Shown piece after piece: positions 41,326-51,198 of a stretch of 64,000 nucleotides of DNA. Position 1 is the first letter of the stretch; each line of letters begins with the position of its first letter. The DNA comes from an uncultured Bacteroidia bacterium. GTDB lineage: Bacteria; Bacteroidota; Bacteroidia; NS11-12g; UBA955. The DNA is taken from NCBI GenBank assembly GCA_943788195.1, contig CALSPH010000001.1, positions 743,673 to 807,672 of the forward strand. The letters run 5' to 3'. The notes below the pieces were generated by a model. It searched no databases, had not been told where the DNA came from, and worked only from the letters and a program-made list of their open reading frames with translations. A program made the position numbers and the translations under genes.

Positions 41326-43929
41326 ATGGCCAAAAATAAGTTCTGGAAATATAAAGATATGAAGACGTATGCTAGCACCGAATGGCTAGCGCATAATTCA
41401 AAAAGATATCGCTCTGTCTTCGATGAACAGGAGGCAGCGTATGTGTATTGTGAGTTTTCTTTTGTCAATAAAAAGTTTGATGAAGCCAACTGGAATGTTG
41501 TCTTAAATTTAAAGTGTTTTAGTGATAAAGGTGAAGAGGTTTGCGATTTAAATTGTGACCGCACTGTTGACAAAAGAGAAAATGTAATTTTTGTAAGAGA
41601 AGGTTGGGGTGTTAAAAACCCAGGAACATATTGGAAAGCAGGTCATTATAAATGGGAAGCTTGGATCGAGGGTGAATTAGTGGCCACAGTGCCTTTTTTC
41701 ATTGAGGCTCAAGGGTTGATACGAAATGGGTTAAACCCATATTTTAAACTTGAAAGTATCAAATTGTATGAGGGACCTGATGCCAATCTTAAGCTGGAAG
41801 AACGCAAATACTATCTCGGTTTTAACGCCTTAAGCACAAGGTATATTTGGGTAGAAATTAATATGAAAAATTTAGTGCGTAAGTCCAAAGATTGGGCTTG
41901 TGAACTATTGTTTAATTTCAAAACGGATAACGGATATCAAAAGGGAAGCATAACTAAGTTGTTTTTTGTGAGACCTGATGAAGACTTCTTTAATACCACG
42001 ATTGGTTGGGGCAGTGATATGGTTGGGACTTGGGGTAGAGGAATCTACCGAGTAGAAGTAGTCTTTATGGACGAACTCATTGCCAGCATGCCGTTTGAAG
42101 TAGGAGATGATTATGTAGAAGCCGAGGAAGAAGATTTTTTACCAATGGTGCAATTGGAGTACTTCCCGGATGCAGAGGATACCATGGCGGTGCAAGTTGA
42201 AAAGGAAGCAGAGAAACAGGATGTTAATCAAGAATTGGATGGATTGATTGGGCTTGAAGCAATAAAGGAGAAAATTGCTGAATACACGAAATATTTGGAG
42301 TTTATTCAACTTAGAAAAAGTAAAGGACTGGCAGATGTAGAGCAAATAAATTTACATGCAGTATTTAAAGGAAACCCAGGTACGGGTAAAACCACTGTTG
42401 CACGTTTATTGGGTAAAATATATAAGGAATTGGGTCTCTTAAAGAAAGGCCATGTTCACGAGGTGGATCGAGCAGATTTAGTGGCTGAGTTTATTGGTCA
42501 AACAGCTCCTAAAACAAAGGAAGCGGTTAAAAAGGCCAAGGATGGCATATTGTTTATTGATGAGGCATATAGCTTGGCGAGAAAGGATGATGACAGTAAG
42601 GATTTTGGTAAAGAGGCCATAGAAGTTATCCTTAAAGAAATGAGCGACAATGATGATTTTGCAGTTATAGTTGCGGGCTACCCAGAAGAAATGGATATTT
42701 TTGTTAACTCCAATCCAGGGCTTAAGTCTAGGTTTAGTATGACCTATGATTTTCCGGATTATGTACCGCAAGAATTGCGTGAAATTGCAAGTTATTCAGC
42801 CATGAAAAAAGGGGTGAAGTTAGGAAATGCTGCGGAGGAATTCTTGTATAAAAAATTAGTAAATGCTTACCGCGACCGAGATCGATTTTTTGGCAATGCT
42901 CGCATGGTAAATTCATTGATCGATGAGAGTAAAATGAATCTTGGACTTCGTGTAATGAAAGAAAAGAATCCAGATAAGTTGAGCAATGAAATACTTTCTA
43001 CAATTACCGAAGAAGATATTATTGCAAGCTTTGAAAATCGTTTGGGTAAGAAGGCAGATATCCCTATTGATGAGGAATTGCTGAAAGAGTCGATTAATAA
43101 ACTGAAAAGTTTAATCGGATTGCAATCGGTTAAAAATGATATTGAGGATTTAGTAAAACTCGTTCGATATTATAAAGAAACGGGCAAGGATGTTAGGGAA
43201 ACATTCTCCTTGCATACGGTTTTTACGGGTAATCCTGGAACAGGTAAAACTACTGTTGCGCGTATTTTAGCACAGATCTATAAAGCCCTTGGTATTTTAG
43301 AAAGGGGTCATTTGGTAGAATGCGATCGCCAATCGATGGTTGGAGGATATGTTGGCCAAACTGCAATTAAAACAGCGGAATTGGTAGAAAAAGCAATGGG
43401 GGGTGTCATGTTTATTGATGAGGCCTATAGTTTAACAGAAGGAGCTGGAAGTGATTACGGTAGAGAAGCGGTTGAAACGTTGTTGAAACGGATGGAGGAT
43501 GAACGGGGGAAATTTATCGTGATTGCGGCAGGTTATACTGCTAATATGGAGAAGTTTATGGAGTCTAATCCAGGTTTGAAGTCAAGATTTGACCGGGTGT
43601 TCTTGTTTGAAGACTTTAAACCTGCCGAATTATACGAAATCGCAATAAACCAATTGTCTGAAAACAATATCACCGCAGACAAAGCCGCTTCAGAGCATCT
43701 TATGGCTTATATCGAGTTTATGTATGACAAGAAAGATAAGTACTTTGGCAATGGTAGATCGGTTCGTAGGGTAATCGAAGAGGCCGTGCGAAATCAACAT
43801 CTGCGCCTAAGTGAGGTAGCAAAAAGCAAGCGAACTAAGAAAATGATCCAAACCCTTACCTTGGATGATGTCTTGGAATTTGATTCTAAAAACATACCGA
43901 AATCCACTACCGGAATAGGATTTAAGTAA
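41326..43929 (+). CDS. CbbX/SpoVK-like protein with two AAA+ domains and duplicated N-terminal domains
   Basis: An 867-residue cytoplasmic ATPase. Residues 1-270 hold two related beta-rich units of about 100 residues: one with the WGVKNPGTYWKAGHYKWEAW core and one with WGSDMVGTWGRGIYRVEVVF, each ending in an MPFEV/VPFFIE strand. After a linker come two AAA+ modules of the CbbX/CfxQ type, each preceded by a GLEAIK/GLQSVK helix. Walker A GNPGTGKTT is at about 349 and 636; Walker B is LFIDEAYSL and MFIDEAYSL; NPGLKSRF contains the sensor/Arg-finger segment in both. CbbX-like ATPases remodel protein complexes; the client here is unknown. Confidence 0.9.
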   Translation: MAKNKFWKYKDMKTYASTEWLAHNSKRYRSVFDEQEAAYVYCEFSFVNKKFDEANWNVVLNLKCFSDKGEEVCDLNCDRTVDKRENVIFVREGWGVKNPGTYWKAGHYKWEAWIEGELVATVPFFIEAQGLIRNGLNPYFKLESIKLYEGPDANLKLEERKYYLGFNALSTRYIWVEINMKNLVRKSKDWACELLFNFKTDNGYQKGSITKLFFVRPDEDFFNTTIGWGSDMVGTWGRGIYRVEVVFMDELIASMPFEVGDDYVEAEEEDFLPMVQLEYFPDAEDTMAVQVEKEAEKQDVNQELDGLIGLEAIKEKIAEYTKYLEFIQLRKSKGLADVEQINLHAVFKGNPGTGKTTVARLLGKIYKELGLLKKGHVHEVDRADLVAEFIGQTAPKTKEAVKKAKDGILFIDEAYSLARKDDDSKDFGKEAIEVILKEMSDNDDFAVIVAGYPEEMDIFVNSNPGLKSRFSMTYDFPDYVPQELREIASYSAMKKGVKLGNAAEEFLYKKLVNAYRDRDRFFGNARMVNSLIDESKMNLGLRVMKEKNPDKLSNEILSTITEEDIIASFENRLGKKADIPIDEELLKESINKLKSLIGLQSVKNDIEDLVKLVRYYKETGKDVRETFSLHTVFTGNPGTGKTTVARILAQIYKALGILERGHLVECDRQSMVGGYVGQTAIKTAELVEKAMGGVMFIDEAYSLTEGAGSDYGREAVETLLKRMEDERGKFIVIAAGYTANMEKFMESNPGLKSRFDRVFLFEDFKPAELYEIAINQLSENNITADKAASEHLMAYIEFMYDKKDKYFGNGRSVRRVIEEAVRNQHLRLSEVAKSKRTKKMIQTLTLDDVLEFDSKNIPKSTTGIGFK

Positions 43930-43934
43930 GCAAA

Positions 43935-45056
43935 ATGTTCTCAGAAATCACCTCGTATCAATGGATTTTACTATGTATTGTCCTTGTGCCCTTATTAATC
44001 CAATGGATATATTATGTAGGTTATTTTTCCGTTTTATTTGTCAAACCAAAAACGGTTAATCATGATGCATTGCCATGCTCAGTAATTGTATGCGCAAAGA
44101 ATGAAGCCCAAAATTTAAAGGAGCTTATTCCCTTATTATGTAAACAAAACCATCCCAAACATGAAGTGATCATTGTTAATGATGGCAGTTGGGATGAGTC
44201 TAATCAGTTAATAGAAGAGTTTAAGTTGACTTATTCCAACTTAAAAAATATGTATATAGACCCTGAGAAGAAATTGTCTTCTGGAAAAAAATTGGCAATT
44301 ACCTTGGGAATTAAGGCGGCTGAATTTGAACATTTGGTTTTTACCGATGCAGATTGCAGACCTGCCTCAGAGAATTGGTTAAGCCACATGTCACAGCAGT
44401 TTGACGAAAAACATGGCATAGTTTTGGGCTATTCTCCTTACCGAAAAAAGAAAGGACTTTTGAACTGGTTTATCCGCGTAGAAACGCAACTTACTGCATT
44501 TATGTATTTATCTGCCGCTAAACGAGTGAAGGCATATATGTCTGTTGGAAGAAATTGGGCCTACACTAAATCACTTTTTTACGAGGTGAAAGGGTTCGCT
44601 GAACATCATCATATAGCCGCAGGAGACGATGACCTTTTGTTGCAGGCAATGGTTAAAAAAACGAAAGCGAATATTTGTATTCAACCTGATGCGTTTTGTT
44701 ATTCTGAACCAGAAACTACCTATACTTCTTGGATAGATCAAAAAAGAAGGCATTTGCAGATTGGGAAGTATTATAGGGGTTTTGCTAAGTTTTATACGGG
44801 TCTTTTTGTGTTCAGCCATTTTTGGTTTGTTTTTGCAATCATTGGATTATGGATTGCTCTACCGCATTTATGGATTGTGTTCTTGATTATTTTGGGAGCG
44901 CGTTATTTGATCAATTGGATTTCATTGCTATTGTGTTCCAAGCGCCTAAATGATATAGTTCCAGCAGCAGGCTATCCCTTTGCTGATTTGTGCATGTTGC
45001 TTTACTGGTTTGGAATGAGTGTTTATGTTTATTTCACGAAGAAACAAGTATGGTAA
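43935..45056 (+). CDS. family 2 glycosyltransferase, membrane-anchored
   Basis: A 373-residue processive-type GT2 enzyme. An N-terminal helix (about 10-35) is followed by the GT-A domain: CSVIVCAKNEAQNLKELIP, VIIVNDGSWDES (nucleotide-binding Asp), FTDADCRPAS (DxD metal site), GDDDLLLQAM and the QxxRH-like QKRRHLQ motif. Two or three C-terminal helices follow. It is thus related to cellulose-synthase-like enzymes, but product and acceptor cannot be told. It starts 5 nt after the AAA protein stop and overlaps rsmG by 7 bp. Confidence 0.9.
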   Translation: MFSEITSYQWILLCIVLVPLLIQWIYYVGYFSVLFVKPKTVNHDALPCSVIVCAKNEAQNLKELIPLLCKQNHPKHEVIIVNDGSWDESNQLIEEFKLTYSNLKNMYIDPEKKLSSGKKLAITLGIKAAEFEHLVFTDADCRPASENWLSHMSQQFDEKHGIVLGYSPYRKKKGLLNWFIRVETQLTAFMYLSAAKRVKAYMSVGRNWAYTKSLFYEVKGFAEHHHIAAGDDDLLLQAMVKKTKANICIQPDAFCYSEPETTYTSWIDQKRRHLQIGKYYRGFAKFYTGLFVFSHFWFVFAIIGLWIALPHLWIVFLIILGARYLINWISLLLCSKRLNDIVPAAGYPFADLCMLLYWFGMSVYVYFTKKQVW

Positions 45057-45676
45057 GCGTAGATAAAATATTTGAATATTTTCCTGATTTAAATGAGTTG
45101 CAAAGAACTCAAATGACATCCTTGTTTGATATCTATAAAGAATGGAATGATCAGATCAATGTGATTAGTAGAAAGGATTTTGAAAATTTTTATGAGCGGC
45201 ATGTTTTACATTCTTTAGGTATTGCCAAAATAACTTCATTTGCGCAGGGCCAAAGCATATTGGATGTTGGAACGGGCGGTGGTTTCCCTGGTATTCCATT
45301 GGCGATACTCTTCCCAGAGGCCCATTTTACGCTTTGTGATTCGATTGGGAAGAAAATAAAAGTGGTTAAGGAAGTAGCCCATCATATTGGACTAAATAAT
45401 GTTACGGCTGTGCACTGCAGGTCAGAAGAGTTAACAGAAAAATATGATGCGATTTTGAGTAGGGCGGTTTCACGGTTTGTTCCTTTCATGCATATGACCA
45501 AACATCTACTTAAGAAGAATAATGCCGGTATGTTTTACTTAAAAGGGGGCGATTTAGATCAAGAAATTAGTGAATTGAAGGACGATTTTCCTGAAAGAAT
45601 CATAAAGTTAAATAGGCTCTCCGAACATTTTACCGAACCCTTTTTTGAGACTAAATATGTGGTTGAAGTAAAGTAG
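45050..45676 (+). CDS. rsmG: 16S rRNA (guanine527-N7)-methyltransferase
   Basis: A 208-residue class I methyltransferase that makes m7G527 in 16S rRNA; loss gives low-level streptomycin resistance. ATG 45050 (MVSVDKIFEYFPDL) is chosen; the frame is open upstream inside the glycosyltransferase gene, but that part is not like the family. Marks: NVISRKDFENFYERHVLHSL, then the SAM-binding ILDVGTGGGFPGIPLAI and LCDSIGKKIKVVKE, and ILSRAVSRF. Last gene of the plus-strand unit, followed by a terminator. Confidence 0.96.
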   Translation: MVSVDKIFEYFPDLNELQRTQMTSLFDIYKEWNDQINVISRKDFENFYERHVLHSLGIAKITSFAQGQSILDVGTGGGFPGIPLAILFPEAHFTLCDSIGKKIKVVKEVAHHIGLNNVTAVHCRSEELTEKYDAILSRAVSRFVPFMHMTKHLLKKNNAGMFYLKGGDLDQEISELKDDFPERIIKLNRLSEHFTEPFFETKYVVEVK

Positions 45677-45681
45677 GGTAC

Positions 45682-45715
45682 AAAAAAACGGATCCAATTC
45701 GAATCCGCTTTTTAT
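45682..45715 (+). terminator. terminator between convergent rsmG and beta-barrel gene, bidirectional
   Basis: CGGAT (45689-45693) pairs with ATCCG (45703-45707), with an A run before and T run after. The stem is short, but the A/T runs suit both strands. It starts 6 nt after the rsmG stop. Confidence 0.65.
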
Positions 45716-45740
45716 GCTATCATTTAAATCAGTTGTGCGT

Positions 45741-46406
45741 TTAGATCTGAAAAGTTAAACCGCCTTGAATTACTCCTTTGGCAATACCTGCTTCCATATA
45801 GATTCCGATATTGGGATGAGGTAGAAAGCGTACACCAAAGGTCAAGTCTCCACCAAAAGGAGAACTGGGTAAAGTGCTCAAAGCAACATTGGCTTCATTC
45901 TGATTATTAATATCTAATGGGTCATTGTCTGAATAGTTCCATTTTACTGATCTGTATCCAACACCTAATCCTATATATGGATCAATCTTATCATGATCCA
46001 TAAAGTGATAATTGAATCGAACGATACCGCTGAATGTTGTGCATGACAAATCTGCATTATATTGGTAATCTTGCCCCATATTATTTGTGTTGGTTTCATT
46101 ATAATTGATATTGTTTTTCATGTAGGCCAAGTTTATTCCAAAACCAATTCTTTTGTCCACCATATTTTCATATTTGAAAAACAACGGGCCGGTTGCAGTA
46201 AATTTAACAGAATTGTTATTGCCTAAGCTTACTGCGTCTCTCAAAATTTCTTGAACAAGATTTCCTGTACCAATACCTATTGAAATATTATTTGCACCTT
46301 TTCTTGTTAAAGAAGGAGCAGATGCGGCTTCGTTAACCCCTTTTTGAGCCATTGCACTTAAGCTAAAAGCGCTAATAATGGCGAATGTTAATCCTAGTTT
46401 TTTCAT
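45741..46406 (-). CDS. outer-membrane beta-barrel protein (OmpA/OmpX-like porin family)
   Basis: A 221-residue outer-membrane protein. ATG 46406 gives the signal peptide MKKLGLTFAIISAFSLSAMAQ; an in-frame TTG two codons earlier is less likely. The mature part shows alternating amphipathic strands and aromatic girdles (GIGFGINLAYM-like stretches, VRFNYHF, IDPYIGLGVGYRSVKW, GGDLTFGVRFLPHPNIGIYMEAGI), typical of the 8-stranded outer membrane beta-barrel family. It ends in FQI, close to the usual terminal aromatic. Role unknown. Confidence 0.88.
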   Translation of the reverse strand: MKKLGLTFAIISAFSLSAMAQKGVNEAASAPSLTRKGANNISIGIGTGNLVQEILRDAVSLGNNNSVKFTATGPLFFKYENMVDKRIGFGINLAYMKNNINYNETNTNNMGQDYQYNADLSCTTFSGIVRFNYHFMDHDKIDPYIGLGVGYRSVKWNYSDNDPLDINNQNEANVALSTLPSSPFGGDLTFGVRFLPHPNIGIYMEAGIAKGVIQGGLTFQI

Positions 46407-46452
46407 AATCAAGTCTTTAATTTTACAATAGTACGAAAATCATGCCAGCAAC

Positions 46453-47202
46453 TTATAACTTCCCTGAAAACTTATAGGCAAAATATCCCACCCATTCCTT
46501 CAAAAGGACTTCCCATTTCTCAAAGGCCATCCCATCAGGGATCAATAAATTGCTTGGTGAAAATGAACTGCTCCCATCCATTAAGTAATCTACGGGATAA
46601 GGCTTATGCTTGATGGATTGCTTATTAAAACAAGCCGTAGCACGTGGCATATGAAAGGCGGAAGTGATTAGGATTACCTTTTCATTTTTTCGTATTAACG
46701 GAGCAGTGTTCGCTGCATTTTCGAACGTGTTTTTACTATTTGCTTCGACCTGAATATAATCAGTCTTATAACCGACCGATTTGAGATAGATTAATACCTC
46801 TGCAGATTCATTGATACCCGTTTTATATAAACTACCGTCTCCACCACTTAAAATAATACGTTTCACTTGCTTGGTTCGAAGTAAATCGAGTGCAGCGATA
46901 AGTCGATCCCCCGCCTCATTGAGTTCCAAGCGACCATTTTCAAGCCGGTTCCTGGAATAACCGCCCAGTACTACAGCCACATCAAATTGTTCTGTTTTTC
47001 CAAGCGTTTTTTGAGGATATTCATAGGCGCTGACTACAGTATTTACCAAGAATTTATTGCCAAATAGAAAGGTTAATATCGCGGCCCAGATAAGGCATTT
47101 TCTGCGCCATTTGCTTTTCCATAAGCCAACCATAAGCAGCACTAATATCCAAAGGATAGGCTTTATAAGAACACCGACTATTTTAGAGAGTATAAAGAAC
47201 AT
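46453..47202 (-). CDS. YdcF/SanA-family (DUF218) membrane protein
   Basis: A 249-residue protein with two N-terminal hydrophobic helices (about 1-60) and a DUF218 domain. Family segments: DVAVVLGGYSRNR, RLIAALDLLRTKQVKRIILSGG, ESAEVLIYLKS, NSKNTFENAANTAPLI and LITSAFHMPRATACFNKQ. DUF218 proteins (ElyC, SanA, YdcF) act in envelope maintenance and, for ElyC, in undecaprenyl carrier or peptidoglycan metabolism. The start codon shares its first base with the stop of the upstream barrel gene, so they are probably co-expressed. Confidence 0.92.
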   Translation of the reverse strand: MFFILSKIVGVLIKPILWILVLLMVGLWKSKWRRKCLIWAAILTFLFGNKFLVNTVVSAYEYPQKTLGKTEQFDVAVVLGGYSRNRLENGRLELNEAGDRLIAALDLLRTKQVKRIILSGGDGSLYKTGINESAEVLIYLKSVGYKTDYIQVEANSKNTFENAANTAPLIRKNEKVILITSAFHMPRATACFNKQSIKHKPYPVDYLMDGSSSFSPSNLLIPDGMAFEKWEVLLKEWVGYFAYKFSGKL

Positions 47203-50024
47203 TAATGTCCAAATCTATGATTTTTTGGTTGATATGCAGGCTCTCCTTTTTTAAACTTTTTGATATTATAGAGCACTTGTATCATTGCATACCGCTGGAT
47301 AACTAAGCTATTGACATCTTCTACATAGGTTTGTTGAACCGTTCTACTGATCGCTTGATTTTGATTTAATAAGTCAAAGGCAAAAAGTTTAACTTCCCAA
47401 AGGTTCTTCTTCGATCTGAATCCCAAGGAAGGATTCAATAACAATACATTGGTATTAAACCCATCATTTAAACCGATATAACTGGTATAATTTGCATCGG
47501 TTTCTACAAACCAGTTTTTGTAAAATTGCCAAAATATCTTGGCATTCGCACCAGGTGCGGTAAAGTTATAATTGAGGTCTTTTTGAAGATTGTTGCTCAC
47601 GTAGGTTTGAGTTACAAAGGCTCCAATATTGAAATCCAGCTTTTTGCTGATATTACTAGTGAGATTTACTTTGAAGTTTACGCCTACATTTTGATTGATG
47701 TTTTCCGCATCGTTGATTAAGGATGGTGTTCTATTCACATTTAATCTAAGATTTGTGTTCAGGTTTGATTTGATTTTTCTAAGCTTAAACCCCTGGTTCA
47801 CAGTGGCTAATCCTGTAATATAACCCGGAAGGTTAATGGGTTGAGTAAATTGAGCTCCTTTGGATAAAGTTAAGCCGTTGATGGTTGTTCTTTCTGTAGC
47901 AATGGTAGTGTTATTCCCAATATAATTATTGGAAGCCTGCATTAAAGCAAAGGCAAAGAAACTCTTTCCTTCAAATGGTTTTATATTGCTGTACCTAGCA
48001 ATCATGAAATGGGTGTTTTGTTGTTTTAGATTCGGATTCCCTTGGGTTAGACTTAGTGGATTGGTATTATTAACAACTTCCTGTAATTGCGTGATACTGG
48101 GAACATTCGTTCGCACACGATAGAATGAAAATAATCGCTTGAATTTAGAGGGTTTATAACGCAAAAATAATTTAGGAACCAGTGCATAGAATGTTTTGTT
48201 CCCCACATTAGAAAAGGGGAAAGTTTGTTGGTTCTCTAAGCGCGTTTGTTGTACGCTTAATCCATAACTATAGATCAAGTTTTTACTGGAATTGTGTCGT
48301 ATGCGCAAACCAGCTTCGGTTGTCTTGGTTACATTATCCCAAAGACTGGATAACCCAGTATCAATTTGGTTATACTCGGCATTTCCACTTGTAGTGATAT
48401 AATTAATACGATCGCTTTTATTGAGATTATATCCATAAGCCCCAAGCACTTCCAATTGATTTTTAGGACTGAGCAGGTAAGTATATGATATGTCCGCATT
48501 ATAAGTGGTTCCATTCTGTTGATTGTCGGTAAGTTGATCAATCAGACTACTGTCGCTCAACCCATTTCTAAAGAAAATATTTTCGGCTCTTAAAAATGTT
48601 TCTCCGTCAGAGGGTCTAAAGTTGGCATTCGTACGCAAAGTGATGGTTTGGCCTTTTGACTTAAAACGGTGCTGATAAATCAAACGATTATTGAAACTAA
48701 ACCCATTATTGTCTGTATTCGAGTTGTTGCCCGTTAGGTTGGCTAGCGAGTCTGCAATAAAAGTGTTGCCAAATATGGATGAAAGTCCTTTTATTCGCTG
48801 AAAACTTAATGCAGGGGTGTAAACTAATTTATTGTTGGTGTCTAAATTAAATTCAAGACGGCCGTTTACTCGATGTGTTAGAGTGGTGGATTTGCCCTTA
48901 GACTGTTCAGTATAAATTTGATTCTGGGCTAAATCTCCAAAAAAGTTTTGGGTAATGCTTTGTTCATTCGTATTGTCTAGGTCACTTATAAAGTAACTGC
49001 CACTGGCCGATATTTTGGAACTGATTACCCCTGCATAATTAACTCCAATTGCATTGGTTGTGGTAATACCGTTCTGGTTGTCTACATAAAAGTTGTAAAG
49101 TTGACTTCCAGGCCGCGCGTAGGGTGCACCATTACTTTGACGTGCTCTTCCTTTGTATCTTGAACCGGATGAGCCAATTAAACCCAGTACGTCATCTAAA
49201 CTAAAGTTTTGCTGATTGATGTTGTTACTCTGACCAATCACTGAAAGCCTTCCCTTGCTGCTGGTTTTACTTAAGCTTAAGCCTGCACTATAATAATCAT
49301 CGGTGCCGTAACCTGCATAAGCCCTGCCGTAAAGCCCATTTTGCATTCCAGGTTTGGTAATGATGTTGATGGTTTTTACACTTTCTCCATCATCAAAACC
49401 AGTAAATTTAGCTTTGTCTGTTTTCCCATCATACACTTGAACTTCCTTAACTCCTTCGGATGGGATGCTTTTTAGGGCTGCCTTGGGGTCATCTCCAAAA
49501 TAGGCTTTCCCATCCACCAAAACGCGCTGCACTTCTTCTCCCTGTGCATTTATTTTTCCGTTTTCGGTAGTTACACCTGGTAGCTTTTTAATTAAATCTT
49601 CTGCACTTGCATTGGCCTGTGTTTTAAAACTGTCTGCAGTATACTGTATGGTATCTCCCTTAATGACTATGTCTGAGGTTGTTTCTACTTTAACCTTCTT
49701 AAGCAAGGTAACGGTGGGGTATAGATAATACTGTTCTTCCCTGCTCTCCATCAAACGCAGAGGCTGTTTTTTCGTTTTATAAGTACTTGCTTCAAAGGTT
49801 AATATATAGAATCCACGCGTTAAATTTTCAAATGAAAATTTCCCGTTGATGTCTGTTCGTGTTGTGAATTGTAGTGTATCGCGACCTTTTTTGAGCGTCA
49901 CTTTAACATTGGGTGCTGGTATAAATGAGAGACTATCCGTCAGTGTACCTTTTATGCTTATATCTTGAGCTGCAGCTGCACCAAATAGGCAAAGCATGAA
50001 TAGTGTTAGGATGGTTTTTTTCAT
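47202..50024 (-). CDS. outer-membrane beta-barrel receptor with carboxypeptidase-like and TonB-plug domains
   Basis: A 940-residue protein. ATG 50024 gives a proper signal peptide (MKKTILTLFMLCLFGAAAAQ); an in-frame ATG 48 nt upstream adds a poor N-terminus. Residues of about 20-105 are a CarboxypepD_reg-like beta-sandwich (ISIKGTLTDSLSFIPAPNV); about 120-220 a plug-like domain (ADSFKTQANASAEDLIKKLP, RVLVDGKAYFGDDPKAAL); the rest is a large barrel of the outer-membrane beta-barrel family. It lacks a visible TonB box. Substrate unknown; no SusD-like partner follows, so this is not a typical polysaccharide-utilisation pair. Confidence 0.9.
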   Translation of the reverse strand: MKKTILTLFMLCLFGAAAAQDISIKGTLTDSLSFIPAPNVKVTLKKGRDTLQFTTRTDINGKFSFENLTRGFYILTFEASTYKTKKQPLRLMESREEQYYLYPTVTLLKKVKVETTSDIVIKGDTIQYTADSFKTQANASAEDLIKKLPGVTTENGKINAQGEEVQRVLVDGKAYFGDDPKAALKSIPSEGVKEVQVYDGKTDKAKFTGFDDGESVKTINIITKPGMQNGLYGRAYAGYGTDDYYSAGLSLSKTSSKGRLSVIGQSNNINQQNFSLDDVLGLIGSSGSRYKGRARQSNGAPYARPGSQLYNFYVDNQNGITTTNAIGVNYAGVISSKISASGSYFISDLDNTNEQSITQNFFGDLAQNQIYTEQSKGKSTTLTHRVNGRLEFNLDTNNKLVYTPALSFQRIKGLSSIFGNTFIADSLANLTGNNSNTDNNGFSFNNRLIYQHRFKSKGQTITLRTNANFRPSDGETFLRAENIFFRNGLSDSSLIDQLTDNQQNGTTYNADISYTYLLSPKNQLEVLGAYGYNLNKSDRINYITTSGNAEYNQIDTGLSSLWDNVTKTTEAGLRIRHNSSKNLIYSYGLSVQQTRLENQQTFPFSNVGNKTFYALVPKLFLRYKPSKFKRLFSFYRVRTNVPSITQLQEVVNNTNPLSLTQGNPNLKQQNTHFMIARYSNIKPFEGKSFFAFALMQASNNYIGNNTTIATERTTINGLTLSKGAQFTQPINLPGYITGLATVNQGFKLRKIKSNLNTNLRLNVNRTPSLINDAENINQNVGVNFKVNLTSNISKKLDFNIGAFVTQTYVSNNLQKDLNYNFTAPGANAKIFWQFYKNWFVETDANYTSYIGLNDGFNTNVLLLNPSLGFRSKKNLWEVKLFAFDLLNQNQAISRTVQQTYVEDVNSLVIQRYAMIQVLYNIKKFKKGEPAYQPKNHRFGH

Positions 50025-50129
50025 TGATGGTTGAACTACTAACCCCTTTGACGCTGTATTGTTTGAATTCATTCGATGGATATGGGATTTAGTATTAGAG
50101 TGAATAACACTTCAAAGGTTTAATTCATT

Positions 50130-51191
50130 TCATAAAAAATCTTCCTGCTTCATTTTGAGCCATGAAAGAGCAGATCCTGAGAGGAGTTTTTCTTTAATTG
50201 GGTTGTTAAATTCATTCTGATGAATCAGCAATCCTGCATCAGGTTCACCCAATGGGTATGGGTAATCCGTGCCTAAGGCAATTTTATCTGCACCTACTAA
50301 TTCAACCAAATAATCTAACATTCTTCGATCGTGTACAATGCTGTCGAGCCAAAACTGGCCTAAGTATTTTTTGGGATTATGTGGGTTATCAATGTGTACT
50401 AAATCAGGACGAGCTTTCCATCCTTGTTCAATTCTACCTATGGTTCCCGGAAATGCACCCCCTCCATGGGCAAATGCAACTCTTAGTTTAGGGAGTTTTT
50501 CGAAAATACCACTGAACAGCATACTGCAGATAGCAACGCTGGATTCGTACGGCATTCCGCATAACCAGCTCAGCCAATAATCCGGAGTTTTGTCCTGAGA
50601 CATCCACCACCAAGGATGAACAAATACAGACATATCCAAGTCTTGCATTGCCTCAAATATGGGGAATAATGCGGGTTCATTTAAATTCCAATCATTGATA
50701 TGCGAACCTATCTGCACACCTTTCATGCCTATTTTTTTGCAACGCTCCAATTCTTTGATAGCTAAATCGGGGTCTTGCATGGGCAGATTCCCAAGTGCCA
50801 CAAAGTTTTTTGGATATTTATGTACGCAATCCATCATATGGTCATTTAGAAATTGTGAAACATACAAGCCGTCTTTTGGCTTGGTCCAATAACTGAACAT
50901 TACAGGTACCGTGCTGAGCACATGAACATCTACACCCAGTTTACTCATTTCTTCGGTCCGTATCTTGGGGTCCCAATTGTTGGATTCAATTTCTCTAAAG
51001 AACTCGCCATCCATTTTCATTCTAGCACAACACGGTTTATGATGTTCTAGTTGGATCCATTCCCCATAGCCAAATTTTTGCTTAAAATCAGGGAGTTCTT
51101 TGGGGATTATGTGGGTATGTATATCAACTACAAAGAAATTTTTATTTTCTTCTGCAGGATCAATGGGTTTGTGTTTAAGTAGGTCGGACAT
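50130..51191 (-). CDS. ACMSD-like amidohydrolase/decarboxylase
   Basis: A 353-residue amidohydrolase-superfamily protein like 2-amino-3-carboxymuconate-6-semialdehyde decarboxylase. Metal ligands: VDIHTHIIP (HxH, near 25), FVHPWWWM (His), FAHGGGAFP (His) and GTDYPYPLGEP (Asp). The HPWWWM and AHGGGAFP stretches are those of the ACMSD group, which takes part in tryptophan/kynurenine degradation or in similar aromatic ring pathways. No kynurenine genes are nearby, so the real substrate is open. An exact -7 box lies 7 nt upstream. Confidence 0.88.
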   Translation of the reverse strand: MSDLLKHKPIDPAEENKNFFVVDIHTHIIPKELPDFKQKFGYGEWIQLEHHKPCCARMKMDGEFFREIESNNWDPKIRTEEMSKLGVDVHVLSTVPVMFSYWTKPKDGLYVSQFLNDHMMDCVHKYPKNFVALGNLPMQDPDLAIKELERCKKIGMKGVQIGSHINDWNLNEPALFPIFEAMQDLDMSVFVHPWWWMSQDKTPDYWLSWLCGMPYESSVAICSMLFSGIFEKLPKLRVAFAHGGGAFPGTIGRIEQGWKARPDLVHIDNPHNPKKYLGQFWLDSIVHDRRMLDYLVELVGADKIALGTDYPYPLGEPDAGLLIHQNEFNNPIKEKLLSGSALSWLKMKQEDFL

Positions 51192-51198
51192 AAAAAAG

